Of a stretch of DNA of 10,045 bases, positions 1 through 8,337 are shown one piece after another (positions within the stretch are counted from its first letter, which is position 1; each line of letters begins with the position of its first letter). The DNA comes from an uncultured Campylobacter sp. GTDB lineage: Bacteria > Campylobacterota > Campylobacteria > Campylobacterales > Campylobacteraceae. Position numbers and translations under genes: made by a program. The DNA is taken from the NCBI RefSeq assembly GCF_937949835.1, contig NZ_CALEDC010000079.1, forward strand, positions 1 to 10,045. Reading direction: 5' to 3'. The notes under the pieces are model-generated. The model saw only the letters and a list, made by a program, of their open reading frames with translations. It searched no databases and was not told the DNA's origin.

Positions 1-693
1 ATCAATGCCGAATTTTTGCGCCAGATCCGCTTCGTTCTTGTAGCAGATCACGCGAGCTAGGCTGTTTTGCGCGGCGGCAGAGCTTTCGTAGGCGCGCGGG
101 ATCAGCGCCACGGAGCCTTCGCGCATCGCTAGTAGCGGCGAGAGTTTAGCGCGTTCATACTCCGCAAAATCGCCGTGCCAGCTGAGATGATCGGGCGTAA
201 TTGCAAGCAGCACGTAGATGTCGGGACGCGCGTGCTTGGTGTAGTACAGCGTAAATGAGCTCGTCTCCAGCACCCAAATTTTGGCGCTTTTATCAAGCTT
301 TGCAAGCGGGACGCCCACGTTACCGCCCATTTGCGAGCCGTATCGCTCGAGTAGGTGCTGCATCATCTTTGTCGTCGTGGTCTTGCCGTTCGTGCCGCTG
401 ATCCAAATTTTAAGGCCTTCGTAATCGTCGAAATAATCATATTCGCTGATTAAATTCCGTGCCTTTCGTACCAGCTCGTGATGCGGCGGAAAGCCTGGGC
501 TAGGGATTTCAAGCTCGCTTGAGGCGGGATCGAACTCGCTCGGGTTTAAAAGCGCGTTGCCGAACTCGTCCAGCTTAGGCGCGCCCGAAGAAATTTCAAA
601 TTTATCGTCGTAGATATCCCAGCAGCCGCCTTTTTGGCAGTGCTCGGCGATCGCCCTGGTCGTAAGTCCGTAGCCGAATAGCGATTTTTTCAT
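1..693 (-). CDS. murD: UDP-N-acetylmuramoylalanine--D-glutamate ligase (MurD), 3' end missing
   Basis: MurD is a cytoplasmic Mur ligase that uses ATP to join D-glutamate to UDP-MurNAc-L-alanine in peptidoglycan precursor synthesis. Read on the minus strand from the ATG at 693-691, the frame is open for 231 codons to the window edge, so roughly the last 40% of the protein is outside. The sequence shows a short N-terminal UDP-binding-type domain (MKKSLFGYGLTTRAIAEHC), then the Mur ligase P-loop GTNGKTTTT at residues 100-108 (Lys104), an ETSSF motif, and ITPDHLSWHG around residues 166-175 (Asp168, His169), the counterpart of the family's N-x-x-x-DHL-x-x-H signature. A strong Shine-Dalgarno (AGGAGAG) sits just before the ATG. 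The N-terminal domain is short compared with E. coli MurD; I recall this as typical of Campylobacter. The gene lies downstream of mraY, and its ATG overlaps the stop of a micro-ORF as ATGA, suggesting translational coupling. Family assignment is secure. Confidence 0.95.
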   Translation of the reverse strand, partial: MKKSLFGYGLTTRAIAEHCQKGGCWDIYDDKFEISSGAPKLDEFGNALLNPSEFDPASSELEIPSPGFPPHHELVRKARNLISEYDYFDDYEGLKIWISGTNGKTTTTKMMQHLLERYGSQMGGNVGVPLAKLDKSAKIWVLETSSFTLYYTKHARPDIYVLLAITPDHLSWHGDFAEYERAKLSPLLAMREGSVALIPRAYESSAAAQNSLARVICYKNEADLAQKFGID

Positions 694-806
694 TTTTCTC
701 TCCTTTTGCCCCATAAAATTTGAGTTATCTCGCCCGCGCTAAGCTCAGCCGTTTCGCCGTATTTTTCGCGCGCCGTTTCGAAATCAGGTTCAATCTGCGC
801 TCGCAT
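690..806 (-). CDS. Possible 38-aa small protein between mraY and murD
   Basis: I do not recognise this product. The minus-strand frame starts with ATG at 806-804, one base after the mraY stop (TAA, 810-808), and ends with TGA at 692-690, overlapping the murD ATG in an ATGA arrangement. The peptide begins MRAQIEPDFETAREKYGETA and ends with a basic tail (GKRREK). It is hydrophilic, with no signal peptide, no membrane segment and no cysteine. Codon choice (GCG, CGC, GGC, AGC, GAA, AAA, ATT) resembles the flanking genes. A weak GAGA Shine-Dalgarno-like stretch lies before the ATG. The near-perfect fit between two operon partners is the main support, and the shortness is the main weakness. It may be a real micro-protein, a leader peptide that couples murD translation to mraY, or a chance frame in a 114-base spacer. 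Confidence 0.45.
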   Translation of the reverse strand: MRAQIEPDFETAREKYGETAELSAGEITQILWGKRREK

Positions 807-807
807 T

Positions 808-1872
808 TTATCTCAGTTTCAGCGATGTCAGGGCTATGATATTTGCGATCAGCGCGATGATCCAAAAGCGGATGATGATTTTGTTCTCGACCCAGCCTTT
901 AAGCTCGAAATGGTGATGTATCGGCGCCATCAGGAAAATTCTGCGTTTGAAAATTTTAAAGCTGCCCACTTGCAAGATCACGCTGAGCGTTTCGATGACG
1001 AAGACGAAACCGATCATTATGAGTAAAATTTCGTTTTTCGTGATGACCGCGCAGTATCCTAAAAATGCGCCCACGCTGAGGCTGCCGCTGTCGCCCATAA
1101 AGACTTCGGCGGGGTAGCAGTTAAACCATAAAAACCCAAGCAGCGCGCCGATGAGCGCCGAGACGATGATGCAGACCTCGCCTGCGCCCGCGACGCGCGG
1201 TAGCAAGAGATATTGCGAGTAGATCGCATGCCCGCAGAGATAGGCGAACACGCCCAAGCTGCAGAGCGAAAATACCGACGGAATGGTCGCTAGCCCGTCT
1301 AGCCCGTCGGTTAAATTTACCGCGTTTGAGCTAGCGCTTATCACGATCGTCCAAAACAGCGGCGCGAAGATCCATAAATTTAGCAGAGGGTATTTGAAAA
1401 ACGGCACGAAAAATTCCCCGCCCAGGTCGCTAAAAGCATAAAGCGTAGCCCCGATCAGAAAAGCCAAGAAATTTTGCAGTGCAAATTTAGCCCGCGCGCT
1501 AAGGCCTGCGTGGTTTTGGCGGCCTAAAATTTTAGAGATATCGTCCTTAAAGCCTATGTAGCCGAAGCCTACCAAGCAAAGCAGCCCGCATAGCACGAAG
1601 ACGTTGTTTAGCTTGGCGCACAGCAGGCTTGCGAGCACCGCGGCGGTAACGAAAACGAGCCCGCCCATCGTGGGGGTTTTGCTCTTTTTCTGATGGTTTT
1701 GCGGCGCGAGCTCGTAGATGGGCTGCGCGGCGTGTCTGGCTTGCGCCCAGCGGATAAATCGCGGCATAGCCCAGACCGAAAAACAAAAAGCGATAAAAAA
1801 CGCGATTCCTGCGCGCGCGGTGATGTATTGGAAGAAATTTATATTCGTAAGATGGTAAAGATAATAAAACAA
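808..1872 (-). CDS. mraY: Phospho-N-acetylmuramoyl-pentapeptide-transferase (MraY)
   Basis: MraY is the integral membrane enzyme that transfers phospho-MurNAc-pentapeptide from UDP to undecaprenyl phosphate, making lipid I. The 354-residue protein has the usual length for the family and about ten hydrophobic segments. Conserved elements are visible: [13 protein letters not shown] with Asp189 and Asp192, FMGDSGSLS with Asp261, and the MraY-specific APIHHHFE with His319-His321. The start is TTG at 1872-1870, because the frame upstream meets a stop (TAA at 1902-1900) without an ATG. An AAGG Shine-Dalgarno lies about six bases before it, at 1882-1879. The N-terminus ([20 protein letters not shown]) agrees with my memory of Campylobacter MraY. 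It is first in the leftward cluster and is followed by the micro-ORF and murD. Function is secure; the start is very likely. Confidence 0.97.
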   Translation of the reverse strand: MFYYLYHLTNINFFQYITARAGIAFFIAFCFSVWAMPRFIRWAQARHAAQPIYELAPQNHQKKSKTPTMGGLVFVTAAVLASLLCAKLNNVFVLCGLLCLVGFGYIGFKDDISKILGRQNHAGLSARAKFALQNFLAFLIGATLYAFSDLGGEFFVPFFKYPLLNLWIFAPLFWTIVISASSNAVNLTDGLDGLATIPSVFSLCSLGVFAYLCGHAIYSQYLLLPRVAGAGEVCIIVSALIGALLGFLWFNCYPAEVFMGDSGSLSVGAFLGYCAVITKNEILLIMIGFVFVIETLSVILQVGSFKIFKRRIFLMAPIHHHFELKGWVENKIIIRFWIIALIANIIALTSLKLR

Positions 1873-1896
1873 AGTTTGCCTTTTAAATTTTATGAA

Positions 1897-1926
1897 ATTT
1901 TATACGAAAACGCGCATTTTAGTATA
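1897..1926 (-). promoter_or_regulatory. Candidate sigma70 -10 elements for mraY-murD
   Basis: On the minus strand, two -10-like boxes precede mraY. TATAAAAT at 1904-1897 would give a leader of about 20 bases before the TTG start, and TATACT lies at 1926-1921, further upstream. Neither has a clear -35, which is normal for Campylobacter sigma70 promoters, where AT-rich periodic tracts replace it. Such tracts are present here (AAATTTTA, AAATTTCA). Which box is used cannot be decided by eye. Confidence 0.4.
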
Positions 1927-1986
1927 AAAGAGGTAAAATTTAGCTTTTAGGGCGGATGAAATTTTGCCGCATTTGCCAAAAGAAAG

Positions 1987-1992
1987 TATAAT
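1987..1992 (+). promoter_or_regulatory. TATAAT -10 box for gpmI
   Basis: A perfect TATAAT in the context AAAGTATAATGC lies 78 bases before the gpmI ATG. Upstream sequence has T/A-rich tracts at helical spacing but no clear -35, as usual for Campylobacter. Transcription from about position 2000 would give a leader of about 70 bases that contains the hairpin at 2010-2043. It is the only good -10 in the rightward direction in this divergent region. Confidence 0.6.
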
Positions 1993-2009
1993 GCCGCTCG
2001 TAAAAACAG

Positions 2010-2043
2010 CGCCGCAGACCTGCTTCAAAAGGCCTGTGCGGCG
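2010..2043 (+). repeat. Inverted repeat (hairpin) in gpmI 5' leader
   Basis: CGCCGCA at 2010-2016 pairs perfectly with TGCGGCG at 2037-2043. Inside, CCT (2019-2021) can pair with AGG (2030-2032) around a loop, flanked by small internal bulges. It lies between the gpmI -10 box and the Shine-Dalgarno (AGGAG, just before 2071). There is no T-tract after it, so it does not look like a terminator. It could be a leader structure that affects mRNA stability or translation, or have no role. Confidence 0.5.
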
Positions 2044-2070
2044 AAATTTAGACGAAATTTAGGAGCCAAA

Positions 2071-3537
2071 ATGAGGCAAAAGACGATTTTACTTATCACC
2101 GACGGCATCGGCTTTAACGCGAGCGATAAATTTAACGCGTTTGCAAACGCGAAAAAGCCCGCCTATGATTATCTTTTTAAAAACGTGCCCAATACGCTGC
2201 TGCACACCTCCGGGCTTGCCGTGGGCTTGCCGCAAGGGCAGATGGGAAACAGCGAAGTAGGGCATATGACGATCGGAAGCGGTAGAATTCTGTATCAAAA
2301 CCTAGTCAAAATCGATCGCGCGATCGATGAGGGCTCGCTTGAGAAAAACGAAGCGCTACAAAGCCTGCTTTCAAAGTGCCGCAGGCTGCACGTCATAGGG
2401 CTTTACAGCGACGGCGGCGTGCATTCGCATCTGCGCCATTTTGACGCGATCTGCGAGATAGCGCAGAATGCGGGTTGCGAGACATGGGCGCACGCTATCA
2501 CCGACGGGCGCGACGTTTCGCCGAGCAGCGGAGCGGAATTTTTAAAGCATCTACAGGCTAAATTTAAAGTCGCGAGCGTGTGCGGGCGCTTTTACGCTAT
2601 GGATCGCGACAAGCGTTTTGATCGCGTAAAGCGCGCTTACGACGTGCTTATGGGCGAAGCGGCGCCGCTTGAAATTTCGCCTAGCGAGTACATACTGCAA
2701 AGCTACGAGCGCGGCGTGAGCGACGAGTTTATCGAGCCTGCGAGCTTTAACGGCTTTAGCGGTATCGGCGCGGATGACGGAGTGATTTTTATAAATTTTA
2801 GAAACGATCGCGCTAGAGAGCTTTGCGCGGCTTTGGGCGATGAGAGCTTTAGCGAATTCAAGCGAAAGCTCGTCGTGCAAAATTTAATCACGATGAGCGA
2901 ATACGACGCGAGCTTTAAATTTCCTCTGCTATTTGAGAAGCCCGTGCTTAAAAACACGCTTTGCGAAGTGATCGCGGAAGCCGGTCTTACGCAGCTTCAC
3001 ACTGCCGAGACCGAAAAATACGCCCATGTGACGTTTTTCTTTAACGGCGGCGTCGAGGAGCCGCTGCCGAACGAAACTCGCGTGCTGATACCAAGCCCGA
3101 AAGTAAAAACCTACGACGAGCAGCCACAGATGAGCGCGCCTGCGGTGTGCGATGCGGTGATCCGCGGCATCGAAGCGGGGATCGATTTCATCGTCGTAAA
3201 TTTCGCAAACGGCGATATGGTCGGCCATACTGGCAACTATGACGCCGCGGTAAAGGCGGTCGAGGCGGTGGATGAGTGCATCGGTAAAATTTTAAGCGCG
3301 GCGAGGGCGCACGATTACGCCTATGTGCAGATTAGCGATCACGGCAACTGCGAGGCGATGCGAGACGCTGACGGCGAAATTTTAACCAACCACACGACCT
3401 TTGACGTATTTTGTTTCGTCGCGGGCGAGGGCGTGCGCGAGCTAAAAAGCGGACTTGGGCTTAGCAACGTCGCAGCGACCGTGCTAAAGCTAATGGGGCT
3501 ACCGAAACCTGCAGAGATGGACGAGGCGCTATTTTGA
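2071..3537 (+). CDS. gpmI: 2,3-bisphosphoglycerate-independent phosphoglycerate mutase
   Basis: This cytoplasmic enzyme interconverts 3- and 2-phosphoglycerate in glycolysis/gluconeogenesis, using two metal ions (usually Mn2+) and a phosphoserine intermediate; it belongs to the alkaline phosphatase superfamily. The 488-residue length is in the normal range, slightly on the short side. Visible landmarks are the first metal-binding Asp11 in LLITDGIG, the catalytic Ser61 in MGNSEVGH, substrate-binding DGRDV (residues 145-149), NGDMVGHTGN with Asp382 and His386, SDHGN with Asp423 and His424, and His441 in NHTT. All metal-site positions appear intact. The ATG at 2071 has a good AGGAG Shine-Dalgarno, and a TATAAT lies upstream. 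The gene is divergent from mraY and is followed by fabG after about 100 bases, so it may be its own transcription unit with read-through. Confidence 0.97.
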   Translation: MRQKTILLITDGIGFNASDKFNAFANAKKPAYDYLFKNVPNTLLHTSGLAVGLPQGQMGNSEVGHMTIGSGRILYQNLVKIDRAIDEGSLEKNEALQSLLSKCRRLHVIGLYSDGGVHSHLRHFDAICEIAQNAGCETWAHAITDGRDVSPSSGAEFLKHLQAKFKVASVCGRFYAMDRDKRFDRVKRAYDVLMGEAAPLEISPSEYILQSYERGVSDEFIEPASFNGFSGIGADDGVIFINFRNDRARELCAALGDESFSEFKRKLVVQNLITMSEYDASFKFPLLFEKPVLKNTLCEVIAEAGLTQLHTAETEKYAHVTFFFNGGVEEPLPNETRVLIPSPKVKTYDEQPQMSAPAVCDAVIRGIEAGIDFIVVNFANGDMVGHTGNYDAAVKAVEAVDECIGKILSAARAHDYAYVQISDHGNCEAMRDADGEILTNHTTFDVFCFVAGEGVRELKSGLGLSNVAATVLKLMGLPKPAEMDEALF

Positions 3538-3575
3538 AATTTAAACGGCGCGGGTCGCGAGTAGATTTAAACTGC

Positions 3576-3581
3576 TAAAAT
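3576..3581 (+). promoter_or_regulatory. Weak candidate -10 for fabG
   Basis: TGCTAAAAT at 3573-3581 resembles an extended -10 (TG-n-TAAAAT). It lies in the 101-base AT-rich gap between gpmI and fabG, 57 bases before the fabG ATG. A second weak option is TTAAAAT near 3615-3621. In such AT-rich DNA these matches are expected by chance, so this is only a candidate. Confidence 0.25.
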
Positions 3582-3638
3582 TTAGGTAAATTTGGATAAA
3601 TTTACGCTAGAGATTAAAATTTTAATAAAAGGACAAGT

Positions 3639-4382
3639 ATGAAATTTAGTGGAAAAAACGTTTTAATCACGGGCGCGAGCCGCGGTATCGGCGCACAGAT
3701 CGCAAGGACTTTAGCGGGCTACGGGCTTAAGGTATGGATCAATTATCGCTCAAAGCCCGAGATAGCCGACGCGCTGCTAGAGGAGATCCGCGCAAACGGC
3801 GGAGAGGGCGCCGTGATAAAATTTGACGCGACGAACGAGGCGGAATTTAGCGAGGCGATTGCCCTGATCGCGCAAAGCGACGGCGAGCTAAGCTATCTCG
3901 TAAATAACGCGGGCATCACGAACGACAAGCTCGCGCTTAGGATGAAGCTGGAAGATTTTATGGACGTGATCGAAGCAAATTTAAGCAGCGCCTTCATCGG
4001 CTGCCGCGAAGCTTTGAAGCTAATGAGCAAAAAGCGCTTCGGCGCGGTCGTAAATATCGCCTCGATCGTAGGCGAGATGGGCAACGCGGGGCAGGTTAAT
4101 TACAGCGCGAGCAAGGGCGGAATGATCGCGATGAGCAAGAGCTTTGCAAAAGAGGGCGCAGCGCGCGGCATCCGCTTTAATTGCGTAACGCCCGGTTTCA
4201 TCGCTACGGATATGACTGACGCGCTAAGCGACGACGTAAAAGCAAGCTACGAAGCGAGCATCCCGCTTAAGCGTCTCGGAAGCACGAGCGACGTCGCCGA
4301 AGGAGTTGCGTTTTTGCTTAGCGACGGTGCGGGCTACATCACCGGAGAGTCGCTTAAAATCAACGGCGGGCTCTATATGTAG
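3639..4382 (+). CDS. fabG: 3-oxoacyl-[ACP] reductase (FabG)
   Basis: FabG is the NADPH-dependent reductase that converts 3-oxoacyl-ACP to 3-hydroxyacyl-ACP in each round of type II fatty-acid synthesis; it is a cytoplasmic tetramer of the short-chain dehydrogenase/reductase family. The 247 residues match the usual size. The Rossmann motif TGASRGIG is at residues 11-18, NNAG at 89-92, and the catalytic tetrad is complete: Asn114, Ser142, Tyr155 and Lys159 (in YSASK). PGFIATDM follows the active site, and the C-terminus GYITGESLKINGGLYM is typical. The ATG has an AAGGAC Shine-Dalgarno. SDR paralogues are common, but placement directly before acpP and fabF supports the FabG assignment. Confidence 0.96.
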   Translation: MKFSGKNVLITGASRGIGAQIARTLAGYGLKVWINYRSKPEIADALLEEIRANGGEGAVIKFDATNEAEFSEAIALIAQSDGELSYLVNNAGITNDKLALRMKLEDFMDVIEANLSSAFIGCREALKLMSKKRFGAVVNIASIVGEMGNAGQVNYSASKGGMIAMSKSFAKEGAARGIRFNCVTPGFIATDMTDALSDDVKASYEASIPLKRLGSTSDVAEGVAFLLSDGAGYITGESLKINGGLYM

Positions 4383-4414
4383 CGTTAAATAGCGGAATTT
4401 AAGGTTAAATATTA

Positions 4415-4420
4415 TAGAAT
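4415..4420 (+). promoter_or_regulatory. Candidate -10 for acpP
   Basis: TAGAAT in the context ATTATAGAATTACG lies 30 bases before the acpP ATG, in the 68-base gap after fabG. It fits the loose Campylobacter -10 pattern TAnaAT, and AT-rich sequence precedes it. A dedicated promoter would fit the high expression normally needed for acyl carrier protein, but this is inference. Confidence 0.4.
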
Positions 4421-4450
4421 TACGCGGTATTTTTTTAAAGGAGTGCTAAA

Positions 4451-4687
4451 ATGGCAGTATTTGAAGATGTAAGAGACGTAGTTGTAGAACAACTAAGCGT
4501 TAGCCCGGATCAGGTTAAACTTGACTCTAAAATTATCGAGGATTTGGGCGCGGACTCTCTTGACGTAGTTGAGCTAGTAATGGCTTTAGAGGAGAAATTC
4601 GGTATCGAGATCCCTGATAGCGAGTCCGAAAAATTAGTAAGCATTAAAGACGTAGTAGATTATATAGAAAATTTGCCTAAGAAATAA
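4451..4687 (+). CDS. acpP: Acyl carrier protein
   Basis: ACP is the small acidic cytoplasmic carrier to which growing acyl chains are attached. The 78-residue protein has the standard length and four-helix composition. The modification site is plain: [20 protein letters not shown], with Ser36 as the 4'-phosphopantetheine attachment residue after Asp35. A strong Shine-Dalgarno (AAAGGAG) precedes the ATG. Codons here are more A/T-ending (GTA, GAA, TTA) than in fabG or rho, which may reflect selection for high expression. The gene ends 18 bases before the fabF start, so the two are almost certainly cotranscribed. Confidence 0.98.
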   Translation: MAVFEDVRDVVVEQLSVSPDQVKLDSKIIEDLGADSLDVVELVMALEEKFGIEIPDSESEKLVSIKDVVDYIENLPKK

Positions 4688-4705
4688 AATTTTAAGGAAG
4701 CGGTT

Positions 4706-5923
4706 TTGAAACGAGTCGTAGTAACGGGCATCGGGATGATAACCTCTCTCGGGCTTGACAAACAGAGCAGTTTTGAAAATATCTGTAACGGAAAAACCGG
4801 GGTTGATAAAATTTCGCTCTTTGACGCTAGCGAATTTCCGGTTCAAATTGCAGCTGAAGTAAAAGGTTTCGATCCTTCGAGCATAATCGAGGATGGAAAA
4901 GAGATAAAAAAGATGGATAGATTTATCCAACTCGGGCTTAAAGCCACGGGCGAAGCTATAGAAGATGCTAATTTTAATGGTTTCGATAGCGACGAATTCG
5001 GCGTTAGCTCGGCTAGCGGTATCGGCGGTTTACCGAATATCGAGATAAATGCCAATACCTGCTTGCAGCGCGGTCCTAGGCGAATTTCTCCGTTTTTTAT
5101 CCCTTCTGCGTTAGTAAATATGCTCGGCGGCTTTGTTTCAATATATTACAACTTAAAAGGCCCGAATTTATCTAGCGTTACGGCCTGCGCGGCTTCCGCG
5201 CACGCGATTATGGACGCTGCGAGAGTTATCATGATCGGCGAAGCGAAAAAGATGCTCGCAGTGGGTGCCGAGGCCGCGGTTTGTCCCGTAGGTATCGGCG
5301 GATTTGCCGCGATGAAGGCGCTTTGCGCTAGAAATGACGATCCTGCGCACGCTTCACGTCCGTTTGATGCGGAGCGAAACGGCTTTGTAATGGGTGAAGG
5401 TGCGGCGGCTTTGGTTTTAGAAGAGCTAGAGGACGCAAAAGCGCGCGGCGCTAAAATTTACGGCGAGCTCGTAGGATTCGGCGCTAGCGGCGATGCTTAT
5501 CATATCACTTCGCCTAGCCTAGACGGCCCGATCCGCGCTATGAAAAAGGCCTACGAGATGGCGGGACGCCCGAATATTGATTATATCAACGCTCACGGAA
5601 CGTCCACCGCGATAAACGATAAAAACGAAACCGCGGCGTTAAAAGAGCTTTTCGGCGAGGGCAAAGTGCCTGCGGTCAGCTCCACCAAGGGCCAGCTAGG
5701 ACACTGCCTGGGCGCTGCCGGAGCGGTAGAGGCTGCGATCAGCCTTTTAGCGATGCAAAACGGCATCATACCGCCTACGATAAATCAAATTTCAAAAGAT
5801 CCCGATTGCGATTTGGACTATGTGCCAAACGTTGCCAGAAAAGCTAAACTCGATTGCGTTATGAGCAATAATTTCGGGTTCGGCGGCACAAACGCGTCGC
5901 TTATTTTCAAAAGAGTAGATTGA
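4706..5923 (+). CDS. fabF: Beta-ketoacyl-[ACP] synthase II (FabF)
   Basis: FabF is the condensing enzyme that elongates acyl-ACP with malonyl-ACP. The 405-residue thiolase-fold protein has the complete Cys-His-His active site: Cys161 in TACAASAH, His297 in NAHGTST and His333 in [11 protein letters not shown], with the supporting Lys328. The glycine-rich [10 protein letters not shown] near the C-terminus is also present. The start is TTG at 4706: it directly precedes [10 protein letters not shown], the conserved N-terminus, and an AAGGAAG Shine-Dalgarno at 4694-4700 is well spaced. FabB is closely related, but the operon with acpP, fabG and accA and the sequence style favour FabF. Its stop codon overlaps the accA start. 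Confidence 0.97.
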   Translation: MKRVVVTGIGMITSLGLDKQSSFENICNGKTGVDKISLFDASEFPVQIAAEVKGFDPSSIIEDGKEIKKMDRFIQLGLKATGEAIEDANFNGFDSDEFGVSSASGIGGLPNIEINANTCLQRGPRRISPFFIPSALVNMLGGFVSIYYNLKGPNLSSVTACAASAHAIMDAARVIMIGEAKKMLAVGAEAAVCPVGIGGFAAMKALCARNDDPAHASRPFDAERNGFVMGEGAAALVLEELEDAKARGAKIYGELVGFGASGDAYHITSPSLDGPIRAMKKAYEMAGRPNIDYINAHGTSTAINDKNETAALKELFGEGKVPAVSSTKGQLGHCLGAAGAVEAAISLLAMQNGIIPPTINQISKDPDCDLDYVPNVARKAKLDCVMSNNFGFGGTNASLIFKRVD

Positions 5924-6861
5924 TGGCGAGCTATTTGGACTTCGAAAAGTCTATAAAGCAGATCGACGAGGACATCACCGCTGCAAAAATTCGCGGCGAT
6001 GAGGACGCGGTCGAAATTTTAAACAAGAACCTCGAAAAAGAAATTTCCAAAGTTTATAAGAATTTAAACGAATACCAAAGACTTCAGCTTGCGCGCCATC
6101 CGGATCGCCCTTACGCGATCGATTATATTCGCGCGCTTTTGCAAGACGCCAGGGAGCTTCACGGCGACCGCGCCTTTAGAGATGATCCTTCGATCGTATG
6201 CTATCTGGGCATTATGGGTAACCGTAAAATTGCCGTGATCGCCGAGCAGAAAGGTCGCGGCACCAAAAACAAGCTGAAGCGAAATTTCGGCATGCCGCAT
6301 CCGGAGGGCTATCGCAAGGCACTGCGCGTAGCAAAACTTGCAGAGAAATTTAACCTTCCTATTTTGTTTTTGATTGACACTCCGGGCGCATATCCGGGGC
6401 TTGGCGCCGAGGAGCGCGGCCAAAGTGAGGCTATCGCGCGAAATCTATATGAGCTTAGCGATATTAAAACGCCTACGATCGCCGTCGTTATAGGAGAAGG
6501 CGGCAGCGGCGGAGCTTTAGCGATCGGCGTGGCCGATCGTTTGGCGATGCTTCAAAACTCAATTTTTTCGGTTATCTCTCCAGAGGGCTGTGCTGCGATT
6601 TTGTGGAACGATCCAAGCAAGAGCGAGGCTGCTACGAAGGCGCTAAAAATCACCGCCGAGGAGCTAAAAGAGCTGGGCTTAATTGACGACGTGATCAAAG
6701 AGCCTAAAACGGGCGCCCACAGAGATAAAGACGGCGCGATAAAAGCGCTTGGAAACTACGTCTTAACCGAGCTGCACAAGCTAGACGATCTTAGCATAGA
6801 CGAGCTCATTAGCAGAAGACAACAAAAAATTTTAAGGTTCGGTGCTTATAAAGAAAACTAA
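5923..6861 (+). CDS. accA: Acetyl-CoA carboxylase carboxyltransferase subunit alpha
   Basis: AccA pairs with AccD to form the carboxyltransferase that moves CO2 from carboxybiotin to acetyl-CoA, giving malonyl-CoA, the committed step of fatty-acid synthesis. Starting at the ATG at 5923, the protein has 312 residues, normal for the family. It has an N-terminal helical region ([18 protein letters not shown]), then [29 protein letters not shown] at residues 152-159, and the glycine-rich [12 protein letters not shown] from residue 191 that shapes the CoA/oxyanion pocket, followed by [11 protein letters not shown] chose this ATG over the TTG at 5920 because it gives the expected MASYLDF start. It overlaps the fabF TGA by one base (TGATG), and an AAAAGAG Shine-Dalgarno lies inside the fabF end. 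accD is not in the window. Confidence 0.97.
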   Translation: MASYLDFEKSIKQIDEDITAAKIRGDEDAVEILNKNLEKEISKVYKNLNEYQRLQLARHPDRPYAIDYIRALLQDARELHGDRAFRDDPSIVCYLGIMGNRKIAVIAEQKGRGTKNKLKRNFGMPHPEGYRKALRVAKLAEKFNLPILFLIDTPGAYPGLGAEERGQSEAIARNLYELSDIKTPTIAVVIGEGGSGGALAIGVADRLAMLQNSIFSVISPEGCAAILWNDPSKSEAATKALKITAEELKELGLIDDVIKEPKTGAHRDKDGAIKALGNYVLTELHKLDDLSIDELISRRQQKILRFGAYKEN

Positions 6862-6922
6862 ATTTTAAATTTCGCGACTTTTTTAAAACCAAATTTAATA
6901 ACTTCACACTCTAAGAGGACAA

Positions 6923-8269
6923 ATGGAAAATACAAATCAAAATTCCGCTCAGACCGCCGTTTCAAATTCTAATCAAAACGGCAGAAAAACTTACGCTAAA
7001 ACGCACGTTCCCGTAGAAGGCTACCAGATCGAGGAGCTTCGCTCGATGGATCTTGAAAATCTCATCGCCATAGCAGACGAGCTAGGCGTCGAAAACCCGC
7101 GCGAATTCCGCCGTCAAGCGCTCGTTTTTGAAATTTTACGCATGCAGACGAAGCAGGGCGGTTTCATACTTTTTACGGGGATTTTGGAGGTTACCGCCGA
7201 GGGTTACGGCTTTTTGCGCGGCATAGATTCAAATTTAAGCGACAGCGCTAATGACGCCTACGTGAGCTTAAGTCAGATCCGTAAATTCGCCCTGCGCGTC
7301 GGCGACATCGTCACAGGCCAGGTGCGCGAGCCGAAGGATCAGGAGAAGTACTACGCGCTTTTAAAGATCGAAGCGATCAATTATAAATCGATTCAAGAGG
7401 CCAGAGAACGCCCGCTATTTGACAATCTCACGCCGCTTTTCCCGACCGAAAAGCTCAAGCTCGAATACGATCCTATGCGCCTTACCGGTCGCGTGCTCGA
7501 TCTTTTCACCCCGATCGGCAAGGGGCAGCGCGGGCTCATCACGGCGCCTCCGCGTAGCGGTAAAACGGAGCTGATGAAAGAGCTTGCCAACGGCATTACG
7601 CGCAACCACCCCGAGGTCGAGCTTTTGGTTCTGCTAGTCGACGAGCGCCCCGAGGAGGTGACCGACATGGAGCGTAGCGTGCGAGGCGAGGTGTTTAGCT
7701 CGACCTTCGATCAGCCCGCGTTCAACCACGTCCGCGTCGCCGAGCTCGTCATCGAAAAGGCAAAACGCGCCGTCGAAAACGGCAAGGACGTCGTCATCCT
7801 GCTTGATAGCATCACCCGCCTTGCGCGCGCTTACAACACCGTCACGCCTAGCAGCGGCAAAGTCCTAAGCGGCGGCGTGGACGCAAACGCCCTACACAAG
7901 CCGAAGCGCTTCTTCGGTGCGGCGCGAAATATCGAAAACGGCGGCTCGCTTACCATCGTCGCTACCGCGCTCATCGAGACCGGCTCGCGAATGGATGACG
8001 TGATCTTCGAGGAGTTCAAAGGCACGGGCAACAGCGAGATCATCCTCGATCGCAATATCTCGGACCGCAGAATTTACCCGGCGATCAACATTACCAAGTC
8101 CGGCACGCGCAAAGAGGAGCTTTTGCAAGGCAGCGAAAATCTGCAAAAGATCTGGGCGCTGCGCTCGGCGATCTCGACGATGGACGACGTCGAGGCGCTG
8201 AAATTTTTATACGCCAAGATGCTAAAAACCAAAGACAACACCGAGCTGCTATCGATAATGAACGGCTAA
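6923..8269 (+). CDS. rho: Transcription termination factor Rho
   Basis: Rho is the hexameric RNA-dependent ATPase/helicase that ends transcription at Rho-dependent sites. The 448-residue protein starts with an Asn/Gln-rich tail (about residues 1-22), followed by a Rho N-terminal helical domain (about 34-75) and a cold-shock-like RNA-binding domain (about 80-155, containing GYGFLRG). The ATPase core follows: Walker A APPRSGKT with Lys214, [15 protein letters not shown], Walker [11 protein letters not shown] with Asp295, and the secondary RNA-binding region [21 protein letters not shown]. The protein is complete to IMNG at the end. The ATG has an AGAGGAC Shine-Dalgarno. A 61-base AT-rich gap separates it from accA, and no clear -10 stands out, so read-through from the fab genes is possible. 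Codons in the second half are rich in C/G endings compared with acpP. Confidence 0.98.
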   Translation: MENTNQNSAQTAVSNSNQNGRKTYAKTHVPVEGYQIEELRSMDLENLIAIADELGVENPREFRRQALVFEILRMQTKQGGFILFTGILEVTAEGYGFLRGIDSNLSDSANDAYVSLSQIRKFALRVGDIVTGQVREPKDQEKYYALLKIEAINYKSIQEARERPLFDNLTPLFPTEKLKLEYDPMRLTGRVLDLFTPIGKGQRGLITAPPRSGKTELMKELANGITRNHPEVELLVLLVDERPEEVTDMERSVRGEVFSSTFDQPAFNHVRVAELVIEKAKRAVENGKDVVILLDSITRLARAYNTVTPSSGKVLSGGVDANALHKPKRFFGAARNIENGGSLTIVATALIETGSRMDDVIFEEFKGTGNSEIILDRNISDRRIYPAINITKSGTRKEELLQGSENLQKIWALRSAISTMDDVEALKFLYAKMLKTKDNTELLSIMNG

Positions 8270-8313
8270 ATTTTATTAAATTTGCCGCTCGCTTAGTCGT
8301 TTTAAATTTGCAA

Positions 8314-8337
8314 GCGACGAGTGTCGCAGCTCGTCGC
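8314..8337 (+). terminator. GC-rich hairpin downstream of rho, possible terminator
   Basis: GCGACGAG (8314-8321) pairs perfectly with CTCGTCGC (8330-8337) around an eight-base loop, 44 bases after the rho stop. GCGAC/GTCGC is repeated inside and just after, so alternative folds exist. There is no T-tract downstream, so it is not a classical intrinsic terminator. It may block 3' exonucleases or act with Rho. Confidence 0.35.

Noticed and set aside
157-201. Possible active-site change in MurD (Ala before ITPDHL where Asn is usual)
   Set aside because: The Asp-His pair and surrounding motif are intact, and this position varies in my memory of the family, so it is not evidence of a defective enzyme.
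1693-1950. 85-codon plus-strand frame opposite mraY
   Set aside because: It is almost entirely antisense to mraY, has no family features, and its end lies in the divergent promoter region.
5920-5922. TTG at 5920 as the accA start
   Set aside because: The adjacent ATG at 5923 gives the conserved MASYLDF start, has better Shine-Dalgarno spacing and makes the usual TGATG overlap with fabF.
7393-8146. Several minus-strand open frames opposite rho
   Set aside because: They are shadows of the GC-ending codons of rho, which suppress stops on the opposite strand. Serine/arginine-rich translations show no domain.
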